A DNA stretch of 54,810 nucleotides from Phycisphaeraceae bacterium (GCA_002704825.1 PAIY01000034.1:1-54810), one strand, 5' to 3'. Positions 37,381 through 47,775 are shown, counted from the first letter of the stretch. A program made the numbers and translations. Notes: a model not told the origin generated them from the letters alone.

Positions 37381-37528
37381 ATTAGAGCGTTCGCAATCCA
37401 AGTGTAGGGTCTTTGTCGCTAGCGAATGGATCATTGCCAAGGAGATTGAAGCAGGCGATGCAAATCGACACAGGCAAGGAGCCATACAGCAAGACAAAAC
37501 GCGACAAATGGATTGGGAACGCTCTAAT
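37381..37528 (+). mobile_element. MITE-like non-autonomous element with terminal inverted repeats
   Basis: 148 bp whose ends are perfect 10-bp inverted repeats (TAGAGCGTTC) and match at 25 of the first 31 positions from 37383 and 37526 inward. The ends are bounded by TA, as expected of the TA duplications made by IS630/Tc1-mariner-like or IS427-like transposases. No transposase reading frame lies inside, so mobility would need one elsewhere in the genome. Confidence 0.75.
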
Positions 37529-37530
37529 CT

Positions 37531-37589
37531 CCACCTTCCGTCACTCCCGCGCAGGGACATGATGCAGACAGCATTCTGACGTAAGGTGG
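37531..37589 (+). repeat. Second inverted repeat beside the MITE
   Basis: CCACCTTCCGTCA (37531-37543) pairs with 37577-37589 with one mismatch. The enclosed TCACTCCCGCGCAGGGAC sequence recurs at 17541 and in altered form at 50820 and 51010, so this is a fragment of the dispersed repeat family. Confidence 0.6.
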
Positions 37590-37696
37590 ATAAATCGCCA
37601 CGAAACCCACCAATTCCAGGCCATTGCAAGTACCGGCGGTGGGGTTTGCTGCGCTTTACCCATCCAACGAATCTCAGTATTTACTTTTTGCTATTT

Positions 37697-37706
37697 TTGT
37701 ATACAA
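37697..37706. promoter_or_regulatory. Candidate GntR-type operator
   Basis: A perfect TTGTATACAA palindrome 35 bp before the lyase start. This form is typical of sites for FadR-subfamily GntR regulators such as ExuR/UxuR. No such regulator is in the window. Confidence 0.4.
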
Positions 37707-37740
37707 TATCAAGCGTTTAATTTATTTCAGGATTCATACC

Positions 37741-38676
37741 ATGGACATGAACAGTCTCATTGCCGCACCTTATACCGCCATGCTTGCTGATGGCGATTTG
37801 AATCTGGAATTGATCAGCCGTCAGGCTCAGGCCCTGTTTGCAAGTGGTGTCAGTGGTGCGTTTGTCTGTGGGACAACGGGGGAAGGCGCCTCGCTGACAC
37901 TTGAAGAACGCATGGCCGTTGCACAGCGGTGGTGTGAGGATCGGCCCGAGGGGTTAAGCATCATTGTGCATGTCGGCGGGACGTCGCTTCGAGATTGCCA
38001 GGCGTTGGCCATGCATGCTCAGCAAATCGGCGCAGACGGGATCGCTGCCATCGCCCCCTACTTTTTCAAGCCGTCATCGATCAGCCAATTGGGGCAGTGG
38101 TGTCAAGCCGTCGCAGGTGCCGCCCCCGAGTTACCGTTTTACTACTATCACATGCCTGCGATGACCGGCGTGGACTTGTCGATGGAGCAGTTGCTCACCC
38201 AGTGTGCGCCTGACATTCCCAACTTCGCGGGTATCAAGTTCACGCACGAAAATCTCTACGACTTTGGTCGCTGCGTGGACGTGAGTCAGGGACGGTACAA
38301 AATGCTCTTTGGGCGTGATGAGATTATGCTCTCAGCGATCCCACTGGGTGCTGACGGTGCAGTCGGTAGCACGTACAACTATGCTGCCCCGATTTATCTG
38401 AAAATGATCGAGGCCTACAACAACGGTGATCTCACAGCGGCAGCAGTCTATCAGCAGCAGTCGCGACAACTCGTTGACCTGTTGATCAAGTACGGCGGCT
38501 TGGCGACCGGCAAAGCCATCATGCAGATCATCGGTATTGACTGCGGTCCAACGCGCCTGCCTCTGAGTTCACTTTCAACACAGCAAACCAAACAGTTGGA
38601 AGCCGACCTGCAGGACATTCAATTCTTTGATGCCATCGGCAGTCAGATCAGTGATCAGATCCGCACGTTGGCATAA
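37741..38676 (+). CDS. N-acetylneuraminate lyase-like aldolase (DHDPS/NAL family)
   Basis: 312 residues from ATG 37741. TIM-barrel aldolase with the phosphate/carboxylate loop GTTGEGASLTLEER (44-57), Tyr136/137 in FYYYHMPAMTG and Schiff-base Lys166 in AGIKFTHENL; numbering matches the lyase closely (Tyr137/Lys165 in the E. coli enzyme). It would cleave N-acetylneuraminate to N-acetylmannosamine and pyruvate; a related keto-deoxy sugar acid is also possible. Beside sulfatase and hydrolase genes it likely processes released sugars. Codon use is ordinary for the window. Confidence 0.8.
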   Translation: MDMNSLIAAPYTAMLADGDLNLELISRQAQALFASGVSGAFVCGTTGEGASLTLEERMAVAQRWCEDRPEGLSIIVHVGGTSLRDCQALAMHAQQIGADGIAAIAPYFFKPSSISQLGQWCQAVAGAAPELPFYYYHMPAMTGVDLSMEQLLTQCAPDIPNFAGIKFTHENLYDFGRCVDVSQGRYKMLFGRDEIMLSAIPLGADGAVGSTYNYAAPIYLKMIEAYNNGDLTAAAVYQQQSRQLVDLLIKYGGLATGKAIMQIIGIDCGPTRLPLSSLSTQQTKQLEADLQDIQFFDAIGSQISDQIRTLA

Positions 38677-38699
38677 AGTCATCGTTCCAATCACCCACA

Positions 38700-40061
38700 T
38701 CAAGTTGACATCTGATTTTCAAGAATCCATTGCCGATACCCCTCCATACGTTTGGGGTCCGAAGCTGCCAGATTATGGCATTGATAGGGATCAGCATGTC
38801 GATTATACAGATGTGCTGTGTTGTCCTCAGCATGACTGATGACCGCTGTATATTGCTGATCAAAGACGCCGGTGAGTTTACCATTCGGATCGAAATAGGC
38901 CTGATATTGCGGGCGTTTCGAACACGTCGGATCACGCAGCGTTGATGCATAATCGATCCCCTGCCAACCCTCGGGAATCGCCTTTTGCAGACCAAGCAAA
39001 CCCAGCAGCGTTGCAGGAATATCAGGAGTACTGATGAGTAAATCGTCCTGCCCCCCTGCTCGGAGTTGGCTGGGCAGGCGTATGATCATCGGCACATGAA
39101 CGGACTCTTCATGCCATGTGTTCTTACTCATGCGTTGATGCGAACCCATCATCTCCCCATGATCCGCGGTAAAGACCAACAAGGTGTTCTCCGCCAAGTC
39201 CAGCGATGAGATGGCCTGCATCAATCGCCCGAACTGATCATCCACGCCGGACACCGCAGCAAAGTAATTTGCAACCGAGTTCATCGCTTGATCAAGTATT
39301 GAATCGCCTGAGTTTAATCGCACATTTTCCCGAACCAACAACTCCTGAGGCGTCGCATCACGGTATAAATCACGGTACTTCTGAGGCACCTGGTCAAACG
39401 GCGGATGCGGTGGGTTGTAAGAGACGAACAGCGCAAACGGCTGATCCGAATCCGACTGTTGACGTTGCTTGAGAAAGTCGATCGCCTTGTCGGTTTCATG
39501 CTCCGTAGACCATTGATCGACAAAGTGAAACCCCTCACGCGGCGAGTCATTGTCCCAATACAACGGCTTGAGATGACGATCATAGGTGTTATACCCGTAC
39601 CATTGATCAATGCCATGACGACGATGCGGCGGGGTCCATTCATTCCAAATCCACGGCCCCGATTCATTGGCGTTAGTGAGATACGGTTCAACCGGTCGGG
39701 TTAAATGCCACTTGCCAATGTAGCCGACGTGATAATCACTTGATGATAAAACATCGGTGAGGCAGGTTTGATCATCGCGCAAGTCAAAATCCCGACCCGG
39801 CATGTTATTGATGTTACTCACCACAGAGTTAGCCTGCGGATACCGACCACTCATGAGCATCGCACGATACGGACTGCAAACCGGGAAGTTACTCCGACAT
39901 TGCGTCAGCGATAAGCCTTGCGATGCAAAGTGATCTAGATGAGGTGTGATCACCGGATCAGCCAGCGGCGCATGCCCCATGGCCGAGGCGCGCATCTGAT
40001 CCGCAAAAACATAAACAAGATTGGGACGTGACACTAACGAGCTTGGCTGTTGAGACTTCAT
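38700..40061 (-). CDS. Type I sulfatase (Cys-type, S1 family)
   Basis: About 453 residues from ATG 40061. The sulfatase signature VCSPYRAMLMSGR has Cys62 for conversion to formylglycine. Metal and active-site residues include FADQ (21-22), IGKWHL, a PHPPF loop and FTADHGEMMG. No signal peptide is visible, so unlike most planctomycete S1 sulfatases it appears cytoplasmic and would act on imported oligosaccharides. Start GTG 40085 is less likely. It follows a pseudopilin gene on the same strand and probably shares its transcript. Confidence 0.9.
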   Translation of the reverse strand: MKSQQPSSLVSRPNLVYVFADQMRASAMGHAPLADPVITPHLDHFASQGLSLTQCRSNFPVCSPYRAMLMSGRYPQANSVVSNINNMPGRDFDLRDDQTCLTDVLSSSDYHVGYIGKWHLTRPVEPYLTNANESGPWIWNEWTPPHRRHGIDQWYGYNTYDRHLKPLYWDNDSPREGFHFVDQWSTEHETDKAIDFLKQRQQSDSDQPFALFVSYNPPHPPFDQVPQKYRDLYRDATPQELLVRENVRLNSGDSILDQAMNSVANYFAAVSGVDDQFGRLMQAISSLDLAENTLLVFTADHGEMMGSHQRMSKNTWHEESVHVPMIIRLPSQLRAGGQDDLLISTPDIPATLLGLLGLQKAIPEGWQGIDYASTLRDPTCSKRPQYQAYFDPNGKLTGVFDQQYTAVISHAEDNTAHLYNRHADPYQCHNLAASDPKRMEGYRQWILENQMST

Positions 40062-40094
40062 GACAACACATTCTAACAACGTCACCAGGCAACA

Positions 40095-40841
40095 TTATTG
40101 ATCTACATACCAAAGATCGTCATTCAAACTGGCTTGTTCCTCTGGGACGGTGGCAGCATGGCCATCAAAAAAGCCGACGTTGGTCGCCTTGGTGTGACGA
40201 TAAGCAACGATGCCACTCTGCTTGACTTCACCATAGGTGTGATAGCCTGCAATCGGTTCGGAACCTGAACGGACAACCTGGATGCTCAAGGCATCTGCAA
40301 ACTGAAGCTTCTTACTCGGTCGATTGACTTCACGGGCATGAAACGCACGGTAATCCCAGGTCGATGGCGGATAATATTCACCCCCCGAAGAGTTGGACGG
40401 GCGGGTGATGTTGGCACCAATACTCACGCTGATGGCTGCGTAATCCAAGCTGCCTTTGGTCTGCGATAAGGCATAGTCGGCCTCCGGGCAAATCAAATGT
40501 CGCGGCCAATAGGTCAGACCACTTGAGTCAAAAACCGTCGACACCTCAAACGAGAGAAAGTCACAGACATACCGGTTATTCGTCCACCAGGTTCGACTGC
40601 TTGCAGGCCCCATGTAAACCGGCCACTGCCAATCATCAAATGCGTTGGCATACATCGTGTTGGCCAACCCGAATTGACGCGTGAGATTCATGCATTGAAT
40701 CGCCCGGGCACTCTTGCGGGCGCTTTGCAACGCGGGAAGGAGAATCCCAAGAAGCAAGGCAATGATCGAGATCACAACCAACAACTCAATGAGTGTAAAA
40801 CCACGAGTATGATGGGGGTGATGATGTCGATTGCTATTCAT
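40095..40841 (-). CDS. Pseudopilin-like protein with prepilin N-terminal methylation signal
   Basis: About 248 residues from ATG 40841, chosen because GGAG is 6-7 nt upstream. The basic leader ends RG before [18 protein letters not shown], followed by a hydrophobic helix and the C-terminal [12 protein letters not shown] signature of the planctomycete pseudopilin group. It starts 18 bp after the hydrolase stop and precedes the sulfatase by 33 bp, so all three are one operon. Confidence 0.85.
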   Translation of the reverse strand: MNSNRHHHPHHTRGFTLIELLVVISIIALLLGILLPALQSARKSARAIQCMNLTRQFGLANTMYANAFDDWQWPVYMGPASSRTWWTNNRYVCDFLSFEVSTVFDSSGLTYWPRHLICPEADYALSQTKGSLDYAAISVSIGANITRPSNSSGGEYYPPSTWDYRAFHAREVNRPSKKLQFADALSIQVVRSGSEPIAGYHTYGEVKQSGIVAYRHTKATNVGFFDGHAATVPEEQASLNDDLWYVDQ

Positions 40842-40858
40842 AACAGACTCCGTTGGCA

Positions 40859-43576
40859 TTATTCTGCCTCTTCCCCGGACGCTGTGATGTAGAAACGGAC
40901 TTCGCATGGCCCCATCGCAATGGACATCGGCCCGTTAGCGAAATTGACCATTTCCTTTTTCAGACCTGACTCATTGAGGGTGTACAACAAAGTATTGCCT
41001 TCGTAAATATCCTCAGAGAGTTGCGGTGCGTTGAGTAAATCAAGATGCATGGTCACCGCAGTATCGGTCTTGTTGATGACCATCACCCCGTATTGATTTT
41101 TATTCATGAAACCCAATGTCTCAACCATCGGGCTGCTGTATTGCGAATCGACATACTGGCCTTTGACATACTTGTTACAGAGATAAAACAGGTGTGCATT
41201 GGGTCGCGGTTCATTGCCATCACCAAAGAGGCCGAACGTCCCTCCGCCCCGTGAATGCCAGAGTTGGCTGATGTCCAGTTCCGCGTTGATCAGATGCAGG
41301 AACACCGAGGATAGCCACACCGCCCCAACATGCGTTGCCTGGCGCGGCTCGTGTGGCTTCCAGTTCCAACTGATATTAAACTCCGTTAAGGCATACTCGA
41401 GTTTCTTGCCTGGCGTCACTTCATTGACCATCTGACGTATCGCATGAACATCCTTGCCAAAGCTGGGCGTCATGGCCATGAGATACGGTGTTTGGGTCTT
41501 GACACTTCCGGTCAGATACTTATGCCAACTCAAAAAGTCCACGTTCTGATGACAGTGTGTATAGAAGTCGCGAATCATCGGGACCGACGGCCAGCATGGC
41601 GCATATCCGCCGATCTTGATGTTGGGGTCCACCGCTTTCATCGCCTTGGCAGCTTCGTTGAACATGATCCAGAGACTGCGGTCTTCAGCGATCTTGCGGA
41701 AGTAGACTTCGTTGTAAATCTCCCAATAGGTGATGCCCAGTTTTTCATCACCATTAAGACGTTTGACCATATCCGCACACATGTCGGAAAACAGCTTGCG
41801 TCCTTCGACAGTGGTCGGATCCATGTACTTGGGGATGAAGTTGATGCAGATCATCAACTGCCAGTCTTTGTGATCACCGATGGTGTTCTTTAAGCCGGTG
41901 ACGAAGTTTTCGTAGACATTCTGATCAAAGCCATCCTTGGTGTAGATCCGACGCGGGGTCCAGCCGGAGTGTATGCGGTAAACCTTGGCATCAAGACGAC
42001 CGGCCTTCTTGTGATAATCGGCGAAGACCGGGCGATCGGTGCTGAGAATAAAACTCTCATTGATGCTGAAAAGATTGGGGGAGATATTGCCTTTGACATT
42101 GTTGAAGTCAATCGTGCCGAACGTTGCCAGTTCCTGGGTCTGCACCTGCTGGGTCTGCTGGCGTTTAACGAGCTTGGCAACATTCTCCGCAGAACGATGA
42201 CCAATGGCAGCGAGCATAATCTGCGAAGTGATGCGCGTGAGATTCATGGGGATGAGCGTGTTCTCATCCTTGGTGCTGCGCTTGGTCAGATCGTTGGCAA
42301 AGACGATCTGCTTGACCTTGCGTTCCTGGTGCGGGTTAGGCCATGTATGCAGCGTGACGTTGTAACCGACTGTCGAAAATGCCACAGCAACGCCAAGTGC
42401 ATTTCGCGGCTGATCACTACGCAGACTACCGGAAATTTCAAACTCCTCACGCAACGGCACATGCACGGATTCGTCATTGTCATAGACGATTTTCAGGTAT
42501 GCCATTTCCTTACCGACATCGCCCTGCCAATACTCAGCAAAGAGAAACGAGAAACCTTGAGCGTAGTCATTAACCAACAAGGCCACCGACTCGGGCAAGT
42601 CCTGATGCGACTTACTGCGAAGGCAAATCGCGTTGAAGTCCACAGGAAATCGCATGCCATGAATGTCGCTGAGTTTCTTGATCAAAGCGTCATCGACAAA
42701 GCGGTACAGCGGATACTTTTTCAGCGGAACCTGATGATCTTTGAGCAAAACGACATACTGTTGATCAGCAGCAACATGTAAATCGTCCTGTGCCGAAGTG
42801 ACCGATTCGCGTGGCAGGACATGGACGGTGACCTGTGTTTTTTCCATCTGCCCCTGACATTGCACACGGACATCAAATTGATGCTGCCCCACGGATGTCC
42901 GATTGGTCTGCCAATCAAAGGTATCGGCATTGACAATCGTCTGAGGATGCACCAGTAGATCACGATTCAAAGGTACGAGTAACACGCGGTCAACCGTGGC
43001 ATCATCCACCATCAGACGAATCGTTTTGTTGATATCTGCTGCAACATGTGAGCCCAAACCACGCCATGTGTAAGTCTCACTTTTGTTCCAACTCTTGTGC
43101 AATTGCTTGAACTGATCCCCTTCAAGTTCCGGTGTCTTGAGCGAGATAATCCCACCTTTAGCCAACACCCACACGGCATAGAGCATGTCATTCTTGGGGA
43201 ACGCAGCATCAAATACAAATTTTGAACGCTTACCTTTGACCACTGCTTTACCACCGGATGCTTCTGGATCATCAATCACCTGTGCATCATCAGTAAGGTG
43301 TTCTTCGGCTTCAAGAATCTGCATACCGACAATGCCCAACTGCTCGCGGTGATCGAATTGATAGCGGATCATTGCACCCACGGGCCAGCGATGTTGATCC
43401 ACATGAATCTTGATTTTGCACAGCTCCCCTGCCTGAATCTGCTTCGGATAAGTCACGTCCCGCACAAAGTCTGCAGCCTTGACTCCTGCAGAAACACACG
43501 CGAGCACAAACAGTGCCCCAAGCAGGTGGCAGACCACTTTCGATTTTGCAATATTGATTAAATTGACTCTGTACAT
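40859..43576 (-). CDS. Large secreted clan GH-A glycoside hydrolase (GH39-like)
   Basis: About 905 residues from ATG 43576 (AAGGA 6 nt upstream), with a signal peptide (~12-35). A long N-terminal beta-rich part (~40-480) is followed by a TIM barrel (~500-800) with acid/base Glu623 in YWEIYNEVY and nucleophile Glu732 in [10 protein letters not shown] beta-sandwich C-terminus closes it. The substrate is unknown; the neighbouring sulfatase and esterase suggest a sulfated, acylated polymer. Divergent from an AraC regulator at 43688. Confidence 0.82.
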   Translation of the reverse strand: MYRVNLINIAKSKVVCHLLGALFVLACVSAGVKAADFVRDVTYPKQIQAGELCKIKIHVDQHRWPVGAMIRYQFDHREQLGIVGMQILEAEEHLTDDAQVIDDPEASGGKAVVKGKRSKFVFDAAFPKNDMLYAVWVLAKGGIISLKTPELEGDQFKQLHKSWNKSETYTWRGLGSHVAADINKTIRLMVDDATVDRVLLVPLNRDLLVHPQTIVNADTFDWQTNRTSVGQHQFDVRVQCQGQMEKTQVTVHVLPRESVTSAQDDLHVAADQQYVVLLKDHQVPLKKYPLYRFVDDALIKKLSDIHGMRFPVDFNAICLRSKSHQDLPESVALLVNDYAQGFSFLFAEYWQGDVGKEMAYLKIVYDNDESVHVPLREEFEISGSLRSDQPRNALGVAVAFSTVGYNVTLHTWPNPHQERKVKQIVFANDLTKRSTKDENTLIPMNLTRITSQIMLAAIGHRSAENVAKLVKRQQTQQVQTQELATFGTIDFNNVKGNISPNLFSINESFILSTDRPVFADYHKKAGRLDAKVYRIHSGWTPRRIYTKDGFDQNVYENFVTGLKNTIGDHKDWQLMICINFIPKYMDPTTVEGRKLFSDMCADMVKRLNGDEKLGITYWEIYNEVYFRKIAEDRSLWIMFNEAAKAMKAVDPNIKIGGYAPCWPSVPMIRDFYTHCHQNVDFLSWHKYLTGSVKTQTPYLMAMTPSFGKDVHAIRQMVNEVTPGKKLEYALTEFNISWNWKPHEPRQATHVGAVWLSSVFLHLINAELDISQLWHSRGGGTFGLFGDGNEPRPNAHLFYLCNKYVKGQYVDSQYSSPMVETLGFMNKNQYGVMVINKTDTAVTMHLDLLNAPQLSEDIYEGNTLLYTLNESGLKKEMVNFANGPMSIAMGPCEVRFYITASGEEAE

Positions 43577-43584
43577 TCTCAATC

Positions 43585-43609
43585 CTTGTACCTATACTCA
43601 ACTTGTACC
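43585..43609. promoter_or_regulatory. Direct repeat in the AraC/hydrolase control region
   Basis: CTTGTACC occurs at 43585-43592 and 43602-43609, 17 bp apart. Paired direct repeats suit AraC-type regulators, but one copy overlaps the hydrolase ribosome site (AAGGA, minus strand), so the match may partly be chance. Confidence 0.3.
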
Positions 43610-43687
43610 CGACAACGAATCCTTCATTATTCACAGTCATACTATCGCCTTCGTATCCGGTAGTACATTGAACTTTCAATCAACAAT

Positions 43688-44542
43688 ATGGAAAAAATGA
43701 TCAAGCGATTTACTCAGGATTCACGTCGAATCAACAGTCCGTTCAAGGTGTTGTCCGCAGGCTACATCGACCATAAAGACTATTTTCTGAAAATCACCTT
43801 TGACACGCTCAACTTCTCCTTCATTCTTGCAGGGACGGGCAAGTTCTACTGGCAAGGACGATTTGTCACGATCCATGCGCCCTGTGTGATGGTCCAACCG
43901 CCGGACATCCAACTGCAGTTCGGCCCGATGCCTGGCAAGACCTGGACGGCGGTCCACTTTGTCCTGCCTGCCCAGACGCTTGACTATATCAAGGACAAAA
44001 AACTCTGGGATGGGGCGTATCCGTTGTGGGATATTCAGAACATCCGCCCGGTTTTGGAGCTGGCGGACCAACTCAAAAAAATCATCCGTACGCCGTTACA
44101 GTTGATCAATCTGGATCGCATGGATTATCTCTGTGAGCAGATGCTCATTGAAAGTGCCCTGCCAGCGGATGAAGCGGACGAATCATTGGACATCAACGCC
44201 AGGCAACAGATCAGTCCGTACTACGATGCCATCCATGAGATGCATCAGGATATGCTTGCCAGGCAGGACACGTTGGATCTGCAACATTATGCAAAGAAAT
44301 ACAACCTGTCCGTGCCGACACTACGTCGACATTGGCTTAAAGTCTTTGGCATCTCTCCCAAGCAGTTTCAGATTGACCTGGTGATCCGAGAAGCCTGTCG
44401 CCTGCTCACCCGAACACATCAGGATATCCAGTCGATTGCGGAGTCTTTGAATTACTCGGAACAGTTTTACTTCTCCAAACAATTTAAAAAAGTCACCGGT
44501 TATTCACCCTCACAATACCGACGAATGTTCAGCAGTTTATAG
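43688..44542 (+). CDS. AraC-family transcriptional regulator
   Basis: 284 residues. An N-terminal cupin-like ligand domain (~20-110) and a C-terminal double HTH (~185-280): LDLQHYAKKYNLSVPTLRRH, then IQSIAESLNYSEQFYFSKQF and the PSQYR end. It is divergent from the hydrolase-pseudopilin-sulfatase operon and upstream of the SGNH esterase, so it probably activates both. The start could be 43688 or 43697. Confidence 0.9.
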   Translation: MEKMIKRFTQDSRRINSPFKVLSAGYIDHKDYFLKITFDTLNFSFILAGTGKFYWQGRFVTIHAPCVMVQPPDIQLQFGPMPGKTWTAVHFVLPAQTLDYIKDKKLWDGAYPLWDIQNIRPVLELADQLKKIIRTPLQLINLDRMDYLCEQMLIESALPADEADESLDINARQQISPYYDAIHEMHQDMLARQDTLDLQHYAKKYNLSVPTLRRHWLKVFGISPKQFQIDLVIREACRLLTRTHQDIQSIAESLNYSEQFYFSKQFKKVTGYSPSQYRRMFSSL

Positions 44543-44619
44543 CGATGTCCAGCGACACGAAGGCAGTGTATTGTTAGACTGGTTCGCCTCTTTGCCATTC
44601 GATTAAAAAGTGTTCCACC

Positions 44620-45738
44620 ATGACATCCTACGCCCATACCATCTCACTGACTGATGAACAATACCAACGCGCCTTAATCGATTCGACGCAGCAGATTCGA
44701 CTTGCACGGTTACTTCGTAAAGTCCAGAACAAAGAGCCGATCACCTATGGCGCGATTGGCGGTTCGATCACAGCGGGTGCTCACGCGCAGCCGGACCAAG
44801 CCTATGCCCCACTGCTAGGCAAATGGCTCAACGAACAAACTCCAACGCAATTCATCAATGCCGGGATCGGGGCGAGTAACAGTCTGTTTGGGACGTTTCG
44901 CGTTGCCAAGGATTTACTTTGTCATCAGCCGGATTTGATCACCGTGGAGTTTGCAGTCAATGATGCCAACAATCCCAACATTGAACCGGCATTTGAAGCC
45001 TTGATCCGACAATGTCTGGCGATTCCCAACTTGCCATTGGTCGTTCTCATTTTCACCATGCGTCGTGATGGGCACAATGTCCAACATATCCATATCCCCA
45101 TCGGCAAGCACTACGACGTCCCCATGCTCTCCTACCGTGATGCGCTGTACCCGCTGATCACCGAAGGCAAACTCACATGGGAAGACCTTTCGCCTGACGA
45201 AGTGCATCCCAATGATGCCGGCCATCACTACATCTTCCAACTGCTCAAACGTTATTTGCAGACACCGATCAATGGTGACATAGCAACGCGGAATACCCCT
45301 GATTTACCAGCGTTTCTTGACGCACGTACCTCACAACACATCGGCCAGGTCCTCGACGCGACACAACTCAAATGCGTCAGCAACTCAGGCTGGCAGCAAG
45401 GCCCGCATAAAGGGGGTTACACCGGTTGGCAAACCAACAATGTCGGCGCAATGCTCACACTTCAATTCACCGGGAAACTGGCTTACATCGGATATCAAAA
45501 ATATGCCGGCGACTTCGGGCAGGTACAGGTGACGCTCGATGACAAACCCGTGAGTATCCTCGACGGCTTCTATGAAAAACCCATCATCCAGGAATGGGCA
45601 GGCGGGCATACTGTCGTTGACTTATTGGCTTGCGACATGCCCAATCAAACGCATACACTCACCCTAGAACTCCTCAACCAGACACACCCCGACAGTCGCG
45701 GCCATGCTTTTGATCTGGGGTATCTCCTGGTGAGTTAA
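44620..45738 (+). CDS. SGNH/GDSL-type carbohydrate esterase with C-terminal beta-sandwich
   Basis: 372 residues. Block I GGSIT with nucleophile Ser49, block II NAGIGAS, block III FAVNDAN with Asn114, and block V SPDEVHPN with Asp193 and His196 form the SGNH set. A C-terminal jelly-roll-like region (~230-372) may bind carbohydrate. There is no signal peptide, so it is probably cytoplasmic. Likely removes acetyl or similar groups from sugars. It lies 77 bp after the AraC gene, on the same strand. Confidence 0.87.
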   Translation: MTSYAHTISLTDEQYQRALIDSTQQIRLARLLRKVQNKEPITYGAIGGSITAGAHAQPDQAYAPLLGKWLNEQTPTQFINAGIGASNSLFGTFRVAKDLLCHQPDLITVEFAVNDANNPNIEPAFEALIRQCLAIPNLPLVVLIFTMRRDGHNVQHIHIPIGKHYDVPMLSYRDALYPLITEGKLTWEDLSPDEVHPNDAGHHYIFQLLKRYLQTPINGDIATRNTPDLPAFLDARTSQHIGQVLDATQLKCVSNSGWQQGPHKGGYTGWQTNNVGAMLTLQFTGKLAYIGYQKYAGDFGQVQVTLDDKPVSILDGFYEKPIIQEWAGGHTVVDLLACDMPNQTHTLTLELLNQTHPDSRGHAFDLGYLLVS

Positions 45739-45765
45739 TTTTTATTTTTCAACCAGCAACACCGA

Positions 45766-46674
45766 TCAGCCTTTGCGATAACTGCCGGGTGTCTGACCGG
45801 TGTAGCGTTTGAATAGACGTGAGAAATAGATTGCATCACGATAGCCCACGGCCTGAGCAATGACAGCGAGTTTATCATCGGTGTGTCGAAGCAGATGTCG
45901 CGCGCGCTCAACGCGAATCGACTGCACATAATCAATCGGTGTCAGGCCATATTGTTGGCGGAAGATTCTTGCCAAGTGTTCATAGGTATGCCCCAATGAC
46001 GTGAGTAAAGGACGAATGGCAATGTCAGCAGCCTGCTGAGTCCCGACTTCATCAAGTAAGTTGCGAACCTGGTATGCCAGTGATTCCTTGCGGTGTTGGG
46101 CAACAGGCAGATGTTGCTGCGAATCAAGCAGGCGGACCAGCAGTTCAAGCAGCACACCACGGGCAGCCAGATGTTCATGCGATTGATCCGACGAAAGCAT
46201 CAATCGTAACCGTGACATCAGTTCAAAACAGACTAAAGGTGAACGCACCGATCCAGCCAAGACGCCAGCAGGGACAAACTCCGGCGCATTGCGGTATCGG
46301 CGGGATTTGGGTCTTGCAGGCGAGAACGTCATCACCGGAGTATCCGAACGCGGGTTGGCAAATTGCCAGTCAAAGTGCGCGTAATGTCGGACACCCGTTT
46401 CAAGACAGGTACTGGTATGCCAATGCCCTGGCGGGATGATGATGTAACTGCTGGGTTGGCAATCATAGCTCTGCCCATCAACTTCCAATTGATAATGCCC
46501 TGCTTCAAAGAGCACCAGTTCGTGATCATAAATCACACGATTAGGCTCCACCCAACCCGCAGGCGTATCAAGCATGCCACAGAGACTTTTGATCGGTGAT
46601 CCATCCGGCGCCATGCTCGGGCAAGGTGAGATCATTGAAAGCCAGGATGTTCGTTTAACTGCCATTAATATCAT
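45766..46674 (-). CDS. AraC-family transcriptional regulator
   Basis: 302 residues. Cupin-like sensor (~45-110: LFEAGHYQLEVDG, IIIPPGHWH) and C-terminal HTHs (~205-300) with GHTYEHLARIFRQQYG and KLAVIAQAVGYRDAIYFS. Divergent, 95 bp apart, from the dehydrogenase operon at 46770, which it likely controls. ATGs at 46674 and 46665 are both possible; neither has a clear ribosome site. Confidence 0.9.
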   Translation of the reverse strand: MILMAVKRTSWLSMISPCPSMAPDGSPIKSLCGMLDTPAGWVEPNRVIYDHELVLFEAGHYQLEVDGQSYDCQPSSYIIIPPGHWHTSTCLETGVRHYAHFDWQFANPRSDTPVMTFSPARPKSRRYRNAPEFVPAGVLAGSVRSPLVCFELMSRLRLMLSSDQSHEHLAARGVLLELLVRLLDSQQHLPVAQHRKESLAYQVRNLLDEVGTQQAADIAIRPLLTSLGHTYEHLARIFRQQYGLTPIDYVQSIRVERARHLLRHTDDKLAVIAQAVGYRDAIYFSRLFKRYTGQTPGSYRKG

Positions 46675-46769
46675 TTTAGACTAAAAAATGATCAAATTCA
46701 TCTCATTTCAATCTTTATTATCAAGAATAGAATATCACCATCGACTCAAACACCCATTGGAGACAATAC

Positions 46770-47771
46770 ATGAAAGCTACGGCATTGGTATGCGACGCTC
46801 AACAGGCGTTCTCGCTTCAAACCGTCATTCTCCCCGAACTGGCGTCGGATCAGATCATGCTCAAAACATCCTACTCGGGCGTGAGTATCGGGACGGAGTT
46901 TGCCCTGATCCGTAACAAGATTTCATGGGGCCCCTACCCGCTGATCACCGGCTACATGGCAACCGGCATCGTCCAACAGATCGGCAGTGATGTCACCGAT
47001 GTGAAAATTGGCGATAAGGTTTTTGTCCGTGGCAATGCCCCCATGAAACTTGAAGACGGGACGGACGTTTCGCCCGTAGCAGGGAATCACTGCTCGCATA
47101 TCATCTCCACCGTCGGAGGTACGCACGGTGCGGGTATCCTCCCCGACGATGCCCCCATGGAAGAAGCAAGCATGTTCGTCATGCCCTCCGTCGGATACTT
47201 TGGCGTGGATATGGCAATGCCCAAACTCACGGACACCGTTGTTGTCTACGGCTGCGGACTCATCGGTCAGGGCGTTGTCGCAGCATGCTCGTTGCGTGGC
47301 TGCAAAGTCATTGCCATCGACGTGCAGGATCGCCAATTGGAACTTGCCAGAATCATGGGTGCGGATATCACCATCAATGCTGCCAAGTCCGATGCGTTAA
47401 CTGAAATCCAAAAGATCACCGGTGAAGGCGCGGACGTCGTCTTTGAGTGTACCGGTATCCCCGCATTGGTGGACACCGCCATTGCATTGGCTAAACGCGA
47501 TGGCAAGTTTGTCTGGCAGGGCAACTACGGTGAAGCGCCCATCAGCTTCAAGTTCCTCGTCCCGCACATGAAACGCCTGCAAACCTTTTTTCCCTGTGAC
47601 GACGGCTACCTGCCCTTCCGTCATGCTGTCATCAAGCACATGACACAAGGCGTTTTGCCATGGGACAAGATGATCACGCATCGTATTACGGCTGATGACG
47701 CTCCTGCGATGTATGATCGGATTAACAAGGGCGATCAGGACATCGTCGGTGTCACCATCAATTGGTCGTAA
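46770..47771 (+). CDS. MDR-family sugar/polyol dehydrogenase (BchC-like)
   Basis: 333 residues with SIGTE and ITGYMATGIV in the GroES-like domain and YGCGLIGQG in the Rossmann domain. Classical catalytic- and structural-zinc signatures are lacking, as in the related enzyme at 19030. GGAG precedes the ATG. It heads a co-oriented group with the epimerase and the secreted protein at 48803. Confidence 0.82.
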   Translation: MKATALVCDAQQAFSLQTVILPELASDQIMLKTSYSGVSIGTEFALIRNKISWGPYPLITGYMATGIVQQIGSDVTDVKIGDKVFVRGNAPMKLEDGTDVSPVAGNHCSHIISTVGGTHGAGILPDDAPMEEASMFVMPSVGYFGVDMAMPKLTDTVVVYGCGLIGQGVVAACSLRGCKVIAIDVQDRQLELARIMGADITINAAKSDALTEIQKITGEGADVVFECTGIPALVDTAIALAKRDGKFVWQGNYGEAPISFKFLVPHMKRLQTFFPCDDGYLPFRHAVIKHMTQGVLPWDKMITHRITADDAPAMYDRINKGDQDIVGVTINWS

Positions 47772-47775
47772 ATTC

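Larger units (their letters stand above)
37279..37740. other. Intergenic region with mobile repeats and an operator
   Basis: 462 bp without a supported gene. It holds a miniature inverted-repeat element (37381-37528), an adjacent 13-bp inverted repeat (37531-37589) around a TCACTCCCGCGCAGG fragment, and a TTGTATACAA palindrome at 37697-37706. Confidence 0.7.
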
